A stretch of DNA of 8,115 bases, taken from assembly GCA_002482725.1 (NCBI GenBank), contig DLGO01000158.1, positions 1-8,115 of the forward strand, in the 5' to 3' direction. Each line of letters starts with the position of its first letter. The stretch's first letter is position 1. The translations under genes were made by a program, and so were the position numbers. The stretch is from Bacteroidetes bacterium UBA7692. Its GTDB lineage: Bacteria; Bacteroidota; Bacteroidia; Chitinophagales; LD1. Below the pieces are notes generated by a model. The model had not been told where the DNA came from, did not search any database, and worked only from the letters and a program-made list of their open reading frames with translations. This document shows positions 1 to 5,727 of this stretch, piece after piece.

Positions 1-780
1 GGTAAGTATCACCTGGTCAGCACCTTTTGCTTTCAAGTGCTCGCCCAATCCCTTTTCATCGCGCCAAACACCTGTGTTGTCTATTATGATGGCATCTTCG
101 ATGCCATATTGGGTATAATCTATTTCAGACGGCGAATTTGCTGAGATCATTTTCACCTTGTGACCATTAATAACGATGCTCTCGCTTTCCATATCGGCAT
201 CTACCACACCGCCAAACTTGCCGTGTACAGAGTCTTTGCGCAGCAACGAAGCACGTTTTTCCAAATCGTCTGCTCCACGCTCGCGGGTAACGATACCTTT
301 CAGGCGTAGCTGCTGGCCACCGCCTGCATGCTCCATCAATACCCTTGCAGCCAAACGGCCAATACGGCCAAAACCATACAAAACCACATCGCGTGGTTTC
401 AATACTTTCCTTTCAGCACCGATAAAGTCTTTCAGCTTATCAGCTACGAAAGCATCATATTCATTTGAACTCTTACCAGCATCGAACCATTCTTTGCTCA
501 GGCGGCCAAGGTCAATTTTTGAAGGAGCAAGATCCAGTTTTGCTATTGCACGTGTAAGACCAAGGGTAACTTCCAGTGTAATAGGCAAATTGGCAAATTT
601 CTGGGTGTAAACGTGGTCGTTTATTATTTCACTAAGCCTTTTATCGAATAACTTTCTGCGGAAAAGCACCAACTCAACACTTTTGTCAAGTTGCAATTTG
701 CTTGCTGTTTCTAATAATTCAAGCGCTAAACGCTCACTATCCATCCACTGCGATAATTCCTGCTCGTACTGATCTTTCAT
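1..780 (-). CDS. gap: Glyceraldehyde-3-phosphate dehydrogenase, long form, 5' part (runs off left edge)
   Basis: Oxidative phosphorylation of glyceraldehyde 3-phosphate to 1,3-bisphosphoglycerate (or the reverse) with a nicotinamide cofactor; cytosolic glycolysis or gluconeogenesis. I translated 260 codons from the ATG at 780-778; the frame is still open at base 1. Residues 1 to about 128 form a mostly helical, charged extension (starts MKDQYEQELSQW) that ordinary ~335-residue GAPDHs lack. The Rossmann fold follows, with the dinucleotide motif GFGRIGR at residues 136-142, then KDSVHGKF, matching the family's YDSxHGxF, and DNTGVW, matching the ESTGVF region. This fits the ~480-residue GAPDH form known in Bacteroidota and some Gammaproteobacteria. 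The catalytic Cys (SCTTN motif) lies outside the window. The acidic residue that normally ends strand beta-2 and favours NAD seems absent (the strand reads LKGIVTRERG), so NADP use is possible; that is inference. The gene is divergent from ddl, with no Shine-Dalgarno visible. Confidence 0.93.
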   Translation of the reverse strand, partial: MKDQYEQELSQWMDSERLALELLETASKLQLDKSVELVLFRRKLFDKRLSEIINDHVYTQKFANLPITLEVTLGLTRAIAKLDLAPSKIDLGRLSKEWFDAGKSSNEYDAFVADKLKDFIGAERKVLKPRDVVLYGFGRIGRLAARVLMEHAGGGQQLRLKGIVTRERGADDLEKRASLLRKDSVHGKFGGVVDADMESESIVINGHKVKMISANSPSEIDYTQYGIEDAIIIDNTGVWRDEKGLGEHLKAKGADQVILT

Positions 781-991
781 TAGTTTAGTTGATATTTTTA
801 TTTGTACCCGGATTTATGGGGTAGTTTATATAAATCTTAATGCGGCTGCGAAAATAAAAAATATGCGGTTACTTATGGAGCGGTTTTTCAACCATTAACT
901 GAATTGAATTTTGTCCATTGGTGGTTATTTGTGGATAGTATAGATGATTTTGAATGGCAAGACGTTATTTCTTCGCATAAAATAGAACGCA
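781..991. other. Divergent intergenic spacer between gap and ddl
   Basis: This AT-rich, 211-base spacer must hold the promoters of two genes that read away from each other. I looked for the Bacteroidota promoter form (TTG, about 19-21 bases, TAnnTTTG) in both directions and found only imperfect matches, for example TGATTTTG at about 946-953 reading toward ddl without a well-spaced TTG. No convincing operator, terminator or small gene was seen. Confidence 0.6.
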
Positions 992-1975
992 ATGTCAAAA
1001 AATATAGCAGTAGTAACAGGAGGTAGCGCAGCAGAGGTAGGTATTTCGTTGAAAAGTGCCGCTGTTGTGTGCAAGCACCTGGAAGGCGAAAAGTTTAGCC
1101 CATACAAAGTTTTGCTGGGAGAAACTGAATGGACAGTGGAGAAAAATGATGTTCAGGTAGGTGTTATTGACAAAAACGACTTCAGTTTTACCCAAAATGA
1201 CCATAAGGTGAAGTTTGATGCTGTTTTTGTGGCCTTGCACGGCACTCCGGCAGAAGATGGCAAGCTTCAGGGGTATTTTGAACTGTTGGGCATACCATAT
1301 AACTGCTGCAATGTGCTGAGCGCAGCGCTTACTTTTGATAAATTGCGCTGCAAAGACTACCTGAAAGGTTTTGGCGTAGCTACAGCCAAGGCCATGCTGT
1401 TTACCAATTCGGTACTGACAGAAGCACAAAAAGAAGAGATTAACACATTTGCATTTCCGCTGTTTGTAAAGCCGAACAAGAATGGAAGCAGCTATGGTGC
1501 TGCTAAGGTAGATGCTACTGAAGATCTGGAGGCTGCCCTTGCCAACGGACTTAAATATGATGATGAGGTAATAGTAGAAGAGTTTTTGAAAGGAACAGAG
1601 GTTACCTGTGGCGTTATTGTGCATGAAGGGAAAATAACCGCTTTGCCAATGACCGAGATACGCAGCAAGAATGCTTTTTTTGACTACAAGGCCAAATACG
1701 AAGGCGACAGCCAGGAGATAACCCCTGCTGAAATAAGCGAGGAGTTGACAAAAGCAATACAGGCAACATCGGAAGCTATATATGTGCAGCTTGGCTTTAA
1801 AGGTATGTGCAGGGTGGATTATATTATCCGCAACGACATATATTATATGCTGGAGGTAAACTCTGTACCGGGTTTATCGGAAGAAAGCCTTATACCGCAG
1901 CAGGCAAGGGCTTTTGGCCTAACGCTGAAACAGCTGTTTGAAGAAAGCATAGAAAACTGCCTGCCAAAAAATTAA
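992..1975 (+). CDS. ddl: D-alanine--D-alanine ligase
   Basis: Cytosolic ATP-dependent ligase that joins two D-alanines into the dipeptide added to the peptidoglycan precursor UDP-MurNAc-tripeptide by MurF. The 327 residues are a normal length for the ATP-grasp family. The N-terminal domain has GGSAAEVGIS with E15, the position of the catalytic Glu in E. coli DdlB, and HGTPAEDG at 83-90 (family HGTxGEDG). The central ATP-grasp part has FVKPNKNGSSYG at 158-169, with the Lys that contacts ATP and the serine loop. The omega-loop region is YKAKYEGDS at 232-240. C-terminal metal and substrate residues are R274 and D276 (CRVDY), and E288 and N290 (LEVNSVPGLS). All key residues appear intact. The ATG has no Shine-Dalgarno but sits in an A/T-rich context. 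The stop overlaps that of the convergent deoxynucleoside kinase gene, so no separate terminator fits between them. The Bacteroidota enzyme is essential where no second ddl exists; this cannot be judged here. Confidence 0.96.
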   Translation: MSKNIAVVTGGSAAEVGISLKSAAVVCKHLEGEKFSPYKVLLGETEWTVEKNDVQVGVIDKNDFSFTQNDHKVKFDAVFVALHGTPAEDGKLQGYFELLGIPYNCCNVLSAALTFDKLRCKDYLKGFGVATAKAMLFTNSVLTEAQKEEINTFAFPLFVKPNKNGSSYGAAKVDATEDLEAALANGLKYDDEVIVEEFLKGTEVTCGVIVHEGKITALPMTEIRSKNAFFDYKAKYEGDSQEITPAEISEELTKAIQATSEAIYVQLGFKGMCRVDYIIRNDIYYMLEVNSVPGLSEESLIPQQARAFGLTLKQLFEESIENCLPKN

Positions 1976-2604
1976 CGGGTACTGATACCCAAGGGCAAAT
2001 CTTCTTTTAGAATATCCACTACCTTACCATAGTCGGCATAGCTGCCCACAAAATCCATATTGGTTGTATCCAGCAAAACCACACGCAGGTTTGCGTTTGA
2101 TTTAAAATAATCGAGGTAAGACTGTTGTATATGCTCGAGGTAGGCTGGCTGTATCTGCTGCTCGAAGCTCCTACCCCGTTTTTTGATATTCTTTAATAAC
2201 TGCTCTACGCCGGCATACAGGTATATGATGATATCGGGCTGAGGTAGTCGCGGGTTGATGATATCAAATAGCATGCGGTAAAGCTTAGACTCATCGGGTG
2301 GCAGGTTGTTTCCGGCAAATATCAGGCTCTTCTGAAAAAGGTAATCCGTTATTGTAAATCCGGTAAACAAGTCCTGACTATTACCAGACAGCGATTGCAA
2401 CTGCTTAAAGCGCTCGGCCATAAAGTAAAGCTCTACCGGAAAGGCGTGGCGCTCCTGGTCTTCGTAAAACTTGGCTAAAAAGGGATTGTTCTCAAAACGC
2501 TCCAATATCAGGTTGCCGCCAAAATCTTCGGCCAACCTGTTGGCCAAGGTTGTTTTACCCGCACCTATGCAGCCCTCTATGGTTATAAAATTGTACTTGA
2601 ACAA
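1972..2604 (-). CDS. Deoxynucleoside kinase (deoxyadenosine/deoxyguanosine kinase type)
   Basis: Transfers a phosphate from a nucleoside triphosphate to the 5' hydroxyl of a deoxynucleoside, the first step of cytosolic deoxynucleotide salvage. The 210-residue length is typical of the bacterial dNK family. Residues 11-18 form the P-loop GCIGAGKT. ILERFENNPFLAKFY at 33-47 carries E35, the likely catalytic base, followed by the family NPFL motif. FTITDYLFQKS at 83-93 is the region that replaces the DRS/ERS motif. IKKRGRSFEQQI in the last third is the Arg-rich lid that closes over the phosphates. The acceptor base (dA, dG or dC) cannot be settled by eye; Bacteroidota members are usually named deoxyadenosine or deoxyguanosine kinase. 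It lies 9 bases downstream of folK on the same strand, so the two are probably co-transcribed. Its TAA shares bases with the ddl stop (overlap 1972-1975). Confidence 0.92.
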   Translation of the reverse strand: MFKYNFITIEGCIGAGKTTLANRLAEDFGGNLILERFENNPFLAKFYEDQERHAFPVELYFMAERFKQLQSLSGNSQDLFTGFTITDYLFQKSLIFAGNNLPPDESKLYRMLFDIINPRLPQPDIIIYLYAGVEQLLKNIKKRGRSFEQQIQPAYLEHIQQSYLDYFKSNANLRVVLLDTTNMDFVGSYADYGKVVDILKEDLPLGISTR

Positions 2605-2613
2605 ACGAAATGA

Positions 2614-3105
2614 TTATGGCGCAATACTAAGCAAAACTACCTCGCTTTTATCCGGGCAGACATTTAATAATTCATCAACAGTTTGCCCCAAAACAGGGTG
2701 AACCTCACTTCCTGCAATGGTGCTGAGCGGTAAAAGGGCAAACCTGCGTTCGGGCAGGAATGGATGTGGAATCTGAAGAATTGCACTCTGCCATATTGTA
2801 CCGCCAAACAGCAGTATGTCTATGTCTATTTCCCTTGGCCCCCAGTTTTCGCGCTGAACCCTGCCTACGCGGACTTCTATCTCCTTTATTGCATGAAGCA
2901 AATCTTCCGGATACAGATTGGTTTCTATCTCAACAGCCTGATTATAAAAGCTGGCCTGGTTGGTATTGCCCCAGGCTGCAGTTTCATAAACAGATGAGCT
3001 AGAAGTAATATGCCCTGCCGATTTTTGCAATTCGTCTATAGCTGATTGCAGAAAAGCAATCCTATTGCCTACGTTGGACCCGAGAAGAAGAAATGCTGTT
3101 GCCAT
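2614..3105 (-). CDS. folK: 2-amino-4-hydroxy-6-hydroxymethyldihydropteridine diphosphokinase (HPPK)
   Basis: Transfers pyrophosphate from ATP to 6-hydroxymethyl-7,8-dihydropterin, the step before dihydropteroate synthase in folate synthesis; cytosolic. The 163-residue length is standard for single-domain HPPK. GSNVGNR at 9-15 is the N-terminal pterin-binding motif. YETAAWG at 40-46 and FYNQAVEIET follow. The signature WGPREIDIDILLF at 88-100 holds D94 and D96, the two magnesium-binding aspartates. The late motif IPHPFLPERRFALLPL at 112-127 is intact. The ATG at 3105-3103 fits the family, which starts within a few residues of the GSN motif. The deoxynucleoside kinase gene follows after 9 bases, an arrangement that suggests an operon. 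No folB or folP lies beside it, so it is not in a folate cluster here. Confidence 0.96.
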   Translation of the reverse strand: MATAFLLLGSNVGNRIAFLQSAIDELQKSAGHITSSSSVYETAAWGNTNQASFYNQAVEIETNLYPEDLLHAIKEIEVRVGRVQRENWGPREIDIDILLFGGTIWQSAILQIPHPFLPERRFALLPLSTIAGSEVHPVLGQTVDELLNVCPDKSEVVLLSIAP

Positions 3106-3421
3106 GAAGGGGCAAACATAAAAGGAAATCGGGATTTGGGGGGAATGGAAGAAGTAATGATAGTGGAAATACTGTCGTTAAGAATTTTTATCACGTACAT
3201 GAGGTTTGCATTCAAAGCTATCAGGAGCAATATTCTGAGGCATTGTTTACATGGACAAAAAGGTTTTATAGGTTGTTTGGTATTGGATTTATGGAGGTGG
3301 TTTATTACATTAGTGAGGGATAACTTGATAATGAGGTTATCAATAATCGTTCTTATAATTTCTCCCAAAAAATTATGAAAATTCTGGTTCGACTTTATAT
3401 TGTAGCTGCCCTTTGATTGGA
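3106..3421. other. Non-coding AT-rich stretch between folK and the repeat array
   Basis: Short open frames exist on both strands, but they are low-complexity, overlap the folK 5' end and have no recognisable domains, so I call no gene. Two modest inverted repeats can be seen. The first is a nested pair at 3319-3343: GATAAC (3319-3324) with GTTATC (3336-3341), and TTGATA (3325-3330) with TATCAA (3338-3343). The second is ATAATTT (3355-3361) with AAATTAT (3370-3376). Neither has a U-tract typical of a terminator. A third short palindrome, ATACAA-C-TTGTAT, lies just beyond this stretch at 3454-3466. Nothing else was recognised. Confidence 0.55.
3113..3120 (-). promoter_or_regulatory. Possible -7 element upstream of folK
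   Basis: Read on the minus strand this is TATGTTTG, a perfect match to the Bacteroidota -7 consensus TAnnTTTG. It lies only seven bases before the folK ATG, which would give an almost leaderless transcript. No TTG sits at the expected upstream distance, so this may be chance. Confidence 0.25.
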
Positions 3422-3453
3422 GTGATATTAAAACAAGCTTTGATGCCATTTTT
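3422..3453 (+). repeat. Decayed fragment of the downstream repeat (hairpin I part)
   Basis: Aligned without gaps to the start of repeat copy B (3631-3662), 24 of 32 bases agree by my hand count. The best-kept part is TTTGATGCCATTTTT against TTTGATGTCATTTTT. It stands 65 bases before the first full copy instead of 145, so if it is a copy the intervening part has been lost or replaced. The match is AT-rich, which weakens it. Confidence 0.45.
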
Positions 3454-3485
3454 ATACAACTTGTATGATACAGGTTGCGTATTGA

Positions 3486-3515
3486 AATGATATTCAAAAT
3501 ATTTTTTATGTCATT
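3486..3515 (+). repeat. Hairpin I, copy A (inverted repeat)
   Basis: AATGATA pairs with TGTCATT (3509-3515) through six Watson-Crick pairs and one T-G pair. The inner helix has one mismatch in this copy. Confidence 0.6.
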
Positions 3516-3571
3516 TCTGATAATGTGGTAAGTAATTGATTTTCAAACTATTGATTTTAAAATCTGGTGAA

Positions 3572-3612
3572 TTTTGACACTAAACCACAAAAATGAAATG
3601 GTGGTGTCAAAA
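3572..3612 (+). repeat. Hairpin II, copy A (inverted repeat)
   Basis: TTTTGACAC (3572-3580) is the perfect reverse complement of GTGTCAAAA (3604-3612), a 9-pair stem with a 23-base loop. Confidence 0.75.
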
Positions 3613-3630
3613 ACGGAAATGCTGATACCA
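3602..3630 (+). repeat. Hairpin III, copy A (inverted repeat sharing an arm with hairpin II)
   Basis: TGGTGTCA (3602-3609) pairs with TGATACCA (3623-3630), with one G-T pair. The left arm overlaps the right arm of hairpin II. Confidence 0.65.
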
Positions 3631-3659
3631 ATGACATTCAAATTATTTTTGATGTCATT
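3630..3659 (+). repeat. Hairpin I, copy B (inverted repeat)
   Basis: AATGACA pairs with TGTCATT (7 of 7). After one bulged T, TCAAA pairs with TTTGA around the 5-base loop TTATT: a 12-pair stem with one bulge. Confidence 0.75.
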
Positions 3660-3715
3660 TTTGAAAATTAGGCAAGTAATTGGTTTTCAAACTATTGAAT
3701 TTAAAAGTTGGTAAG

Positions 3716-3757
3716 TTTTGACACTAAACAGGAGAAATGGAATGGTTGGTGTCAAAA
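3716..3757 (+). repeat. Hairpin II, copy B (inverted repeat)
   Basis: TTTTGACAC (3716-3724) pairs with GTGTCAAAA (3749-3757). The helix can be extended by TAA against TTG with one G-T pair. Confidence 0.75.
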
Positions 3758-3776
3758 ACGGAAATGCTGACACCAA
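3746..3776 (+). repeat. Hairpin III, copy B (inverted repeat sharing an arm with hairpin II)
   Basis: TTGGTGTCA (3746-3754) pairs perfectly with TGACACCAA (3768-3776), 9 pairs with a 13-base loop. It cannot form together with hairpin II. Its right arm also touches the left arm of hairpin I of copy C. Confidence 0.7.
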
Positions 3777-3804
3777 TGACATTCAAAATATTTTTGATGT
3801 CATT
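3775..3804 (+). repeat. Hairpin I, copy C (inverted repeat)
   Basis: Same 12-pair stem with one bulged T as in copy B. The loop is ATATT instead of TTATT. Confidence 0.75.
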
Positions 3805-3860
3805 AGTGAGAATGTGGTAAGTGCTTGGTTTTCATACCATTGAATTTAAAATCTGGTGAG

Positions 3861-3902
3861 TTTTGACACTAAACCGCAAAAATGAAATGGTTGGTGTCAA
3901 AA
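3861..3902 (+). repeat. Hairpin II, copy C (inverted repeat)
   Basis: TTTTGACAC (3861-3869) pairs with GTGTCAAAA (3894-3902). With one bulged A the stem extends through TAA and CC against GGTTG, about 14 pairs in all. Copy D keeps the left arm (4007-4015) but has lost the right arm. Confidence 0.75.
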
Positions 3903-3921
3903 ATGGAAATGCTGACACTAA
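3891..3921 (+). repeat. Hairpin III, copy C (inverted repeat sharing an arm with hairpin II)
   Basis: TTGGTGTCA (3891-3899) pairs with TGACACTAA (3913-3921), with one G-T pair. Confidence 0.65.
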
Positions 3922-3949
3922 TGACATTCAAATTATTTTTGATGTCATT
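3920..3949 (+). repeat. Hairpin I, copy D (inverted repeat)
   Basis: Perfectly kept: the stem and TTATT loop are identical to copy B, although the rest of copy D has diverged. Confidence 0.75.
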
Positions 3950-4093
3950 TTTCAGAATCAGGCAAGTTATTGATTATAAGCAGATTGAGTAATCCAAATC
4001 ATGTAATTTTGACACTAAACCAATAACCAATTTTAGTAGTGCCACTATTTTCCACGGTACCCTTTATTACTTACAACTGGTTTATAATTAGCC

Positions 4094-4124
4094 TTGAAAG
4101 TAAAAGTTGATTTGGTTAGGTTTG
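4094..4124 (+). promoter_or_regulatory. Bacteroidota-type promoter for the peptidase gene
   Basis: TTG at 4094-4096, a 20-base spacer, then TAGGTTTG at 4117-4124, a full match to the known Bacteroidota consensus (-33 TTG, -7 TAnnTTTG). Transcription would begin near 4130, leaving a leader of only about 13 bases before the ATG at 4144. There is no Shine-Dalgarno, which is usual in this phylum. It probably drives all four genes to the right edge. If transcription starts here, the repeat array lies upstream of the transcript and could act only as DNA or through a separate RNA. Confidence 0.6.
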
Positions 4125-4143
4125 TTACCATAACGCTTATAAT

Positions 4144-5727
4144 ATGATGAAACGATTACTACTTCCCGGAATACTACTTTGGTCTTTTAGTACAATGGCT
4201 ATTAATAGTGCACCAATTGTAACCATACAATCTGCCAATGTGGATGAAGTAGCGCAAACCGTGAACATCGTATACCAATTGACAGATGCTGAAAACCAGA
4301 ACTGCGAGGTATGGTTGAAATACTCTCAGGACGGCGGGATGTTCTATGACACCATAGCGATAGATGAGTTGAGCGGTGATTTCGGTGCAGGTATTGTGCC
4401 GGGTGGCAGCTCTAAAACGCTGGTATGGGATTATAGCCAGCATACGGGGAACATACTGGATACCAAAATCCAGTTGTTTGCGTCGGATGGACAACCGGTA
4501 AGCATAGCCGAAATGGTAGCAGCCATAGACAGCAACGAACTAAAAAACAGCATGAGCTATATAGAAGGAGTGCGCCACCTAGCCACAGCCCCGGCCCACT
4601 TAAATGAGGTGAGGGATTCGATAGAGTCGATATTTATAAAAAGCGGATTGAATACAGAGAAGCACACATTTACCTATAACAGCAGCACCGGAGAAAACAT
4701 ACTGGGTAGAAAAGCCGGAGCCAAAAATGAGGCTGTAACCTACGTGGTAGATGCACATTACGATGGTGTAGCAGGCGCACCTGCAGCGGATGATAATGGC
4801 ACAGGGGTAGCAGGGATGCTAGAGGCATTGCGCATTTTATCTCAATACCAGTTTGAGCATTCTATACGCTTTATAGGGTTTGATTTTGAAGAATCGGGGT
4901 TGATAGGCAGCAACCGATACCTGCTGAATGGGATAAAACCGTTTGAGAACATCAACGGAGTACTGAATTTTGAGATGATAGGCTACTATACTGAAGTAGC
5001 CAATACCCAGACTACGCCTGCGGGATTTAACCTGCTTTTCCCTACTACCTACCAGCACCTGCAGACAGATAGCTTCAGGGGGAATTTTTTGATTGTATGC
5101 GGCAATGACTCTTCTGCGGGATTGACTACTACGTTTGTAAATGCAGCTACGCAATATGTACCTGACCTGAAGAAGTCGGGATTTAATGTGCCGGGAAACG
5201 GGCAAATAGCTGCGGACCTTAGAAGAAGTGACCATGCCTCTTTTTGGGATAAGGGCAAGAAAGCATTGCTTCTGACTGACGGCGCAAATACAAGGAACCC
5301 ATACTACCACACGCCGGGAGATTCGGTTGGTACATTGAACTTTACCTTTATGACCAATGTAGTAAAAGCCACACTGGCAACTGCGGCTGTATTGGCTAAA
5401 CCTATAAGCGTAGGCTCTGCCAAGGCAGACCTGTGGCCACTATCTATAGCCGAACACCACGACCATAGTTTTCCTGCAAGTGTAGAAGTGTACCCCAACC
5501 CAACAAGCGGAAGCCTGACACTGAGGGTGAATGCTAATGAAACTTTCAGGACCAAGCTTCAGCTATTTGACCTGAAAGGAAGTGTAGTATGGAGCAATGT
5601 TGTAGAATTTGCCAAAGGAAAAAGTACCTACTCGTTCAAACTGAATGACTTGCAGGCAGGTAACTATATACTTGTGCTGAGCCATGGAGAAAGCAATTTG
5701 TCAAAAACTATAGTAATCAATAAATAA
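4144..5727 (+). CDS. Secreted M28-family metallopeptidase with T9SS type A sorting domain
   Basis: Probable zinc-dependent aminopeptidase acting outside the cell or on its surface. The 527 residues divide into a signal peptide (1 to about 19, MMKRLLLPGILLWSF then STMA), a beta-sandwich fibronectin III-like domain (about 23-115), the M28 catalytic domain (about 118-415) and a C-terminal T9SS sorting domain (about 447-527, VEVYPNPTSG, LFDLKGSVVW, LQAGNYILVL, ending in KTIVINK). Zinc-site motifs are DAHYD (H205), ADDNGTG (D216/D217), FDFEESGLIGS (E249 catalytic, E250 ligand), NFEMIGY (E277) and YYHTPGDS (H389). At E277 the classic families have Asp (LDMIG), so a longer acidic ligand is inferred. 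The Met at residue 2 is an equally possible start. The sorting domain implies export by Sec, transfer through the T9SS and removal of the tail. The substrate cannot be inferred. The next gene starts on the base after its stop, so the two are surely co-transcribed. Confidence 0.92.
   Translation: MMKRLLLPGILLWSFSTMAINSAPIVTIQSANVDEVAQTVNIVYQLTDAENQNCEVWLKYSQDGGMFYDTIAIDELSGDFGAGIVPGGSSKTLVWDYSQHTGNILDTKIQLFASDGQPVSIAEMVAAIDSNELKNSMSYIEGVRHLATAPAHLNEVRDSIESIFIKSGLNTEKHTFTYNSSTGENILGRKAGAKNEAVTYVVDAHYDGVAGAPAADDNGTGVAGMLEALRILSQYQFEHSIRFIGFDFEESGLIGSNRYLLNGIKPFENINGVLNFEMIGYYTEVANTQTTPAGFNLLFPTTYQHLQTDSFRGNFLIVCGNDSSAGLTTTFVNAATQYVPDLKKSGFNVPGNGQIAADLRRSDHASFWDKGKKALLLTDGANTRNPYYHTPGDSVGTLNFTFMTNVVKATLATAAVLAKPISVGSAKADLWPLSIAEHHDHSFPASVEVYPNPTSGSLTLRVNANETFRTKLQLFDLKGSVVWSNVVEFAKGKSTYSFKLNDLQAGNYILVLSHGESNLSKTIVINK

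Larger units (their letters stand above)
3487..4022 (+). repeat. Tandem array of a ~145-base unit, 3 full copies and one truncated
   Basis: Units start at 3487 (A, 144 bases), 3631 (B, 145), 3776 (C, 145) and 3921 (D, recognisable to about 4022). Each begins ATGACATTCAAA (ATGATATTCAAA in A) and contains the shared segments GATGTCATT, TTTTGACACTAAAC, TGGTGTCAAAA and GGAAATGCTGA in the same order. D keeps the first ~30 bases and TTTTGACACTAAACC well, diverges between them and then ends. Two diagnostic spots alternate along the array: CAAAATAT in A and C against CAAATTAT in B and D; GTGGTAAGT in A and C against AGGCAAGT in B and D. This suggests that a two-unit block was duplicated. The unit holds no open frame that persists across copies, because 145 is not a multiple of three. 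It is far too long and too similar throughout for CRISPR repeats and spacers. Function unknown. It lies about 70 bases upstream of the peptidase promoter. Confidence 0.92.

Noticed and set aside
176..610. Plus-strand open frame of 144 codons
   Set aside because: It lies wholly antisense to the clear GAPDH coding sequence, is Ser/Pro/Arg-rich and has no recognisable domain.
3319..3376. Intrinsic terminator in the region upstream of the array
   Set aside because: The inverted repeats are short, AT-rich and not followed by a T-run. No gene ends here that would need one.
3046..3378. Plus-strand open frame of 110 codons in the folK upstream region
   Set aside because: It starts inside folK on the opposite strand. 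A hydrophobic stretch is visible, but composition and position suggest chance.
3069..3497. Minus-strand open frame of 142 codons reaching into folK
   Set aside because: It overlaps the folK 5' end in another frame, is made of Ile/Asn/Lys/Ser-rich low-complexity sequence typical of AT-rich DNA, and has no domain.
3487..4022. CRISPR array
   Set aside because: The similarity runs along the whole ~145-base period, with no short identical repeats alternating with unique spacers and no cas genes nearby.
4037..4047. TAGTG-C-CACTA palindrome upstream of the promoter
   Set aside because: Five-base arms are expected by chance, and no second copy is placed near the promoter.
4837..5310. Minus-strand open frame of 157 codons within the peptidase gene
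   Set aside because: It is antisense to the M28 catalytic domain, whose motifs are intact, so it is a shadow frame.
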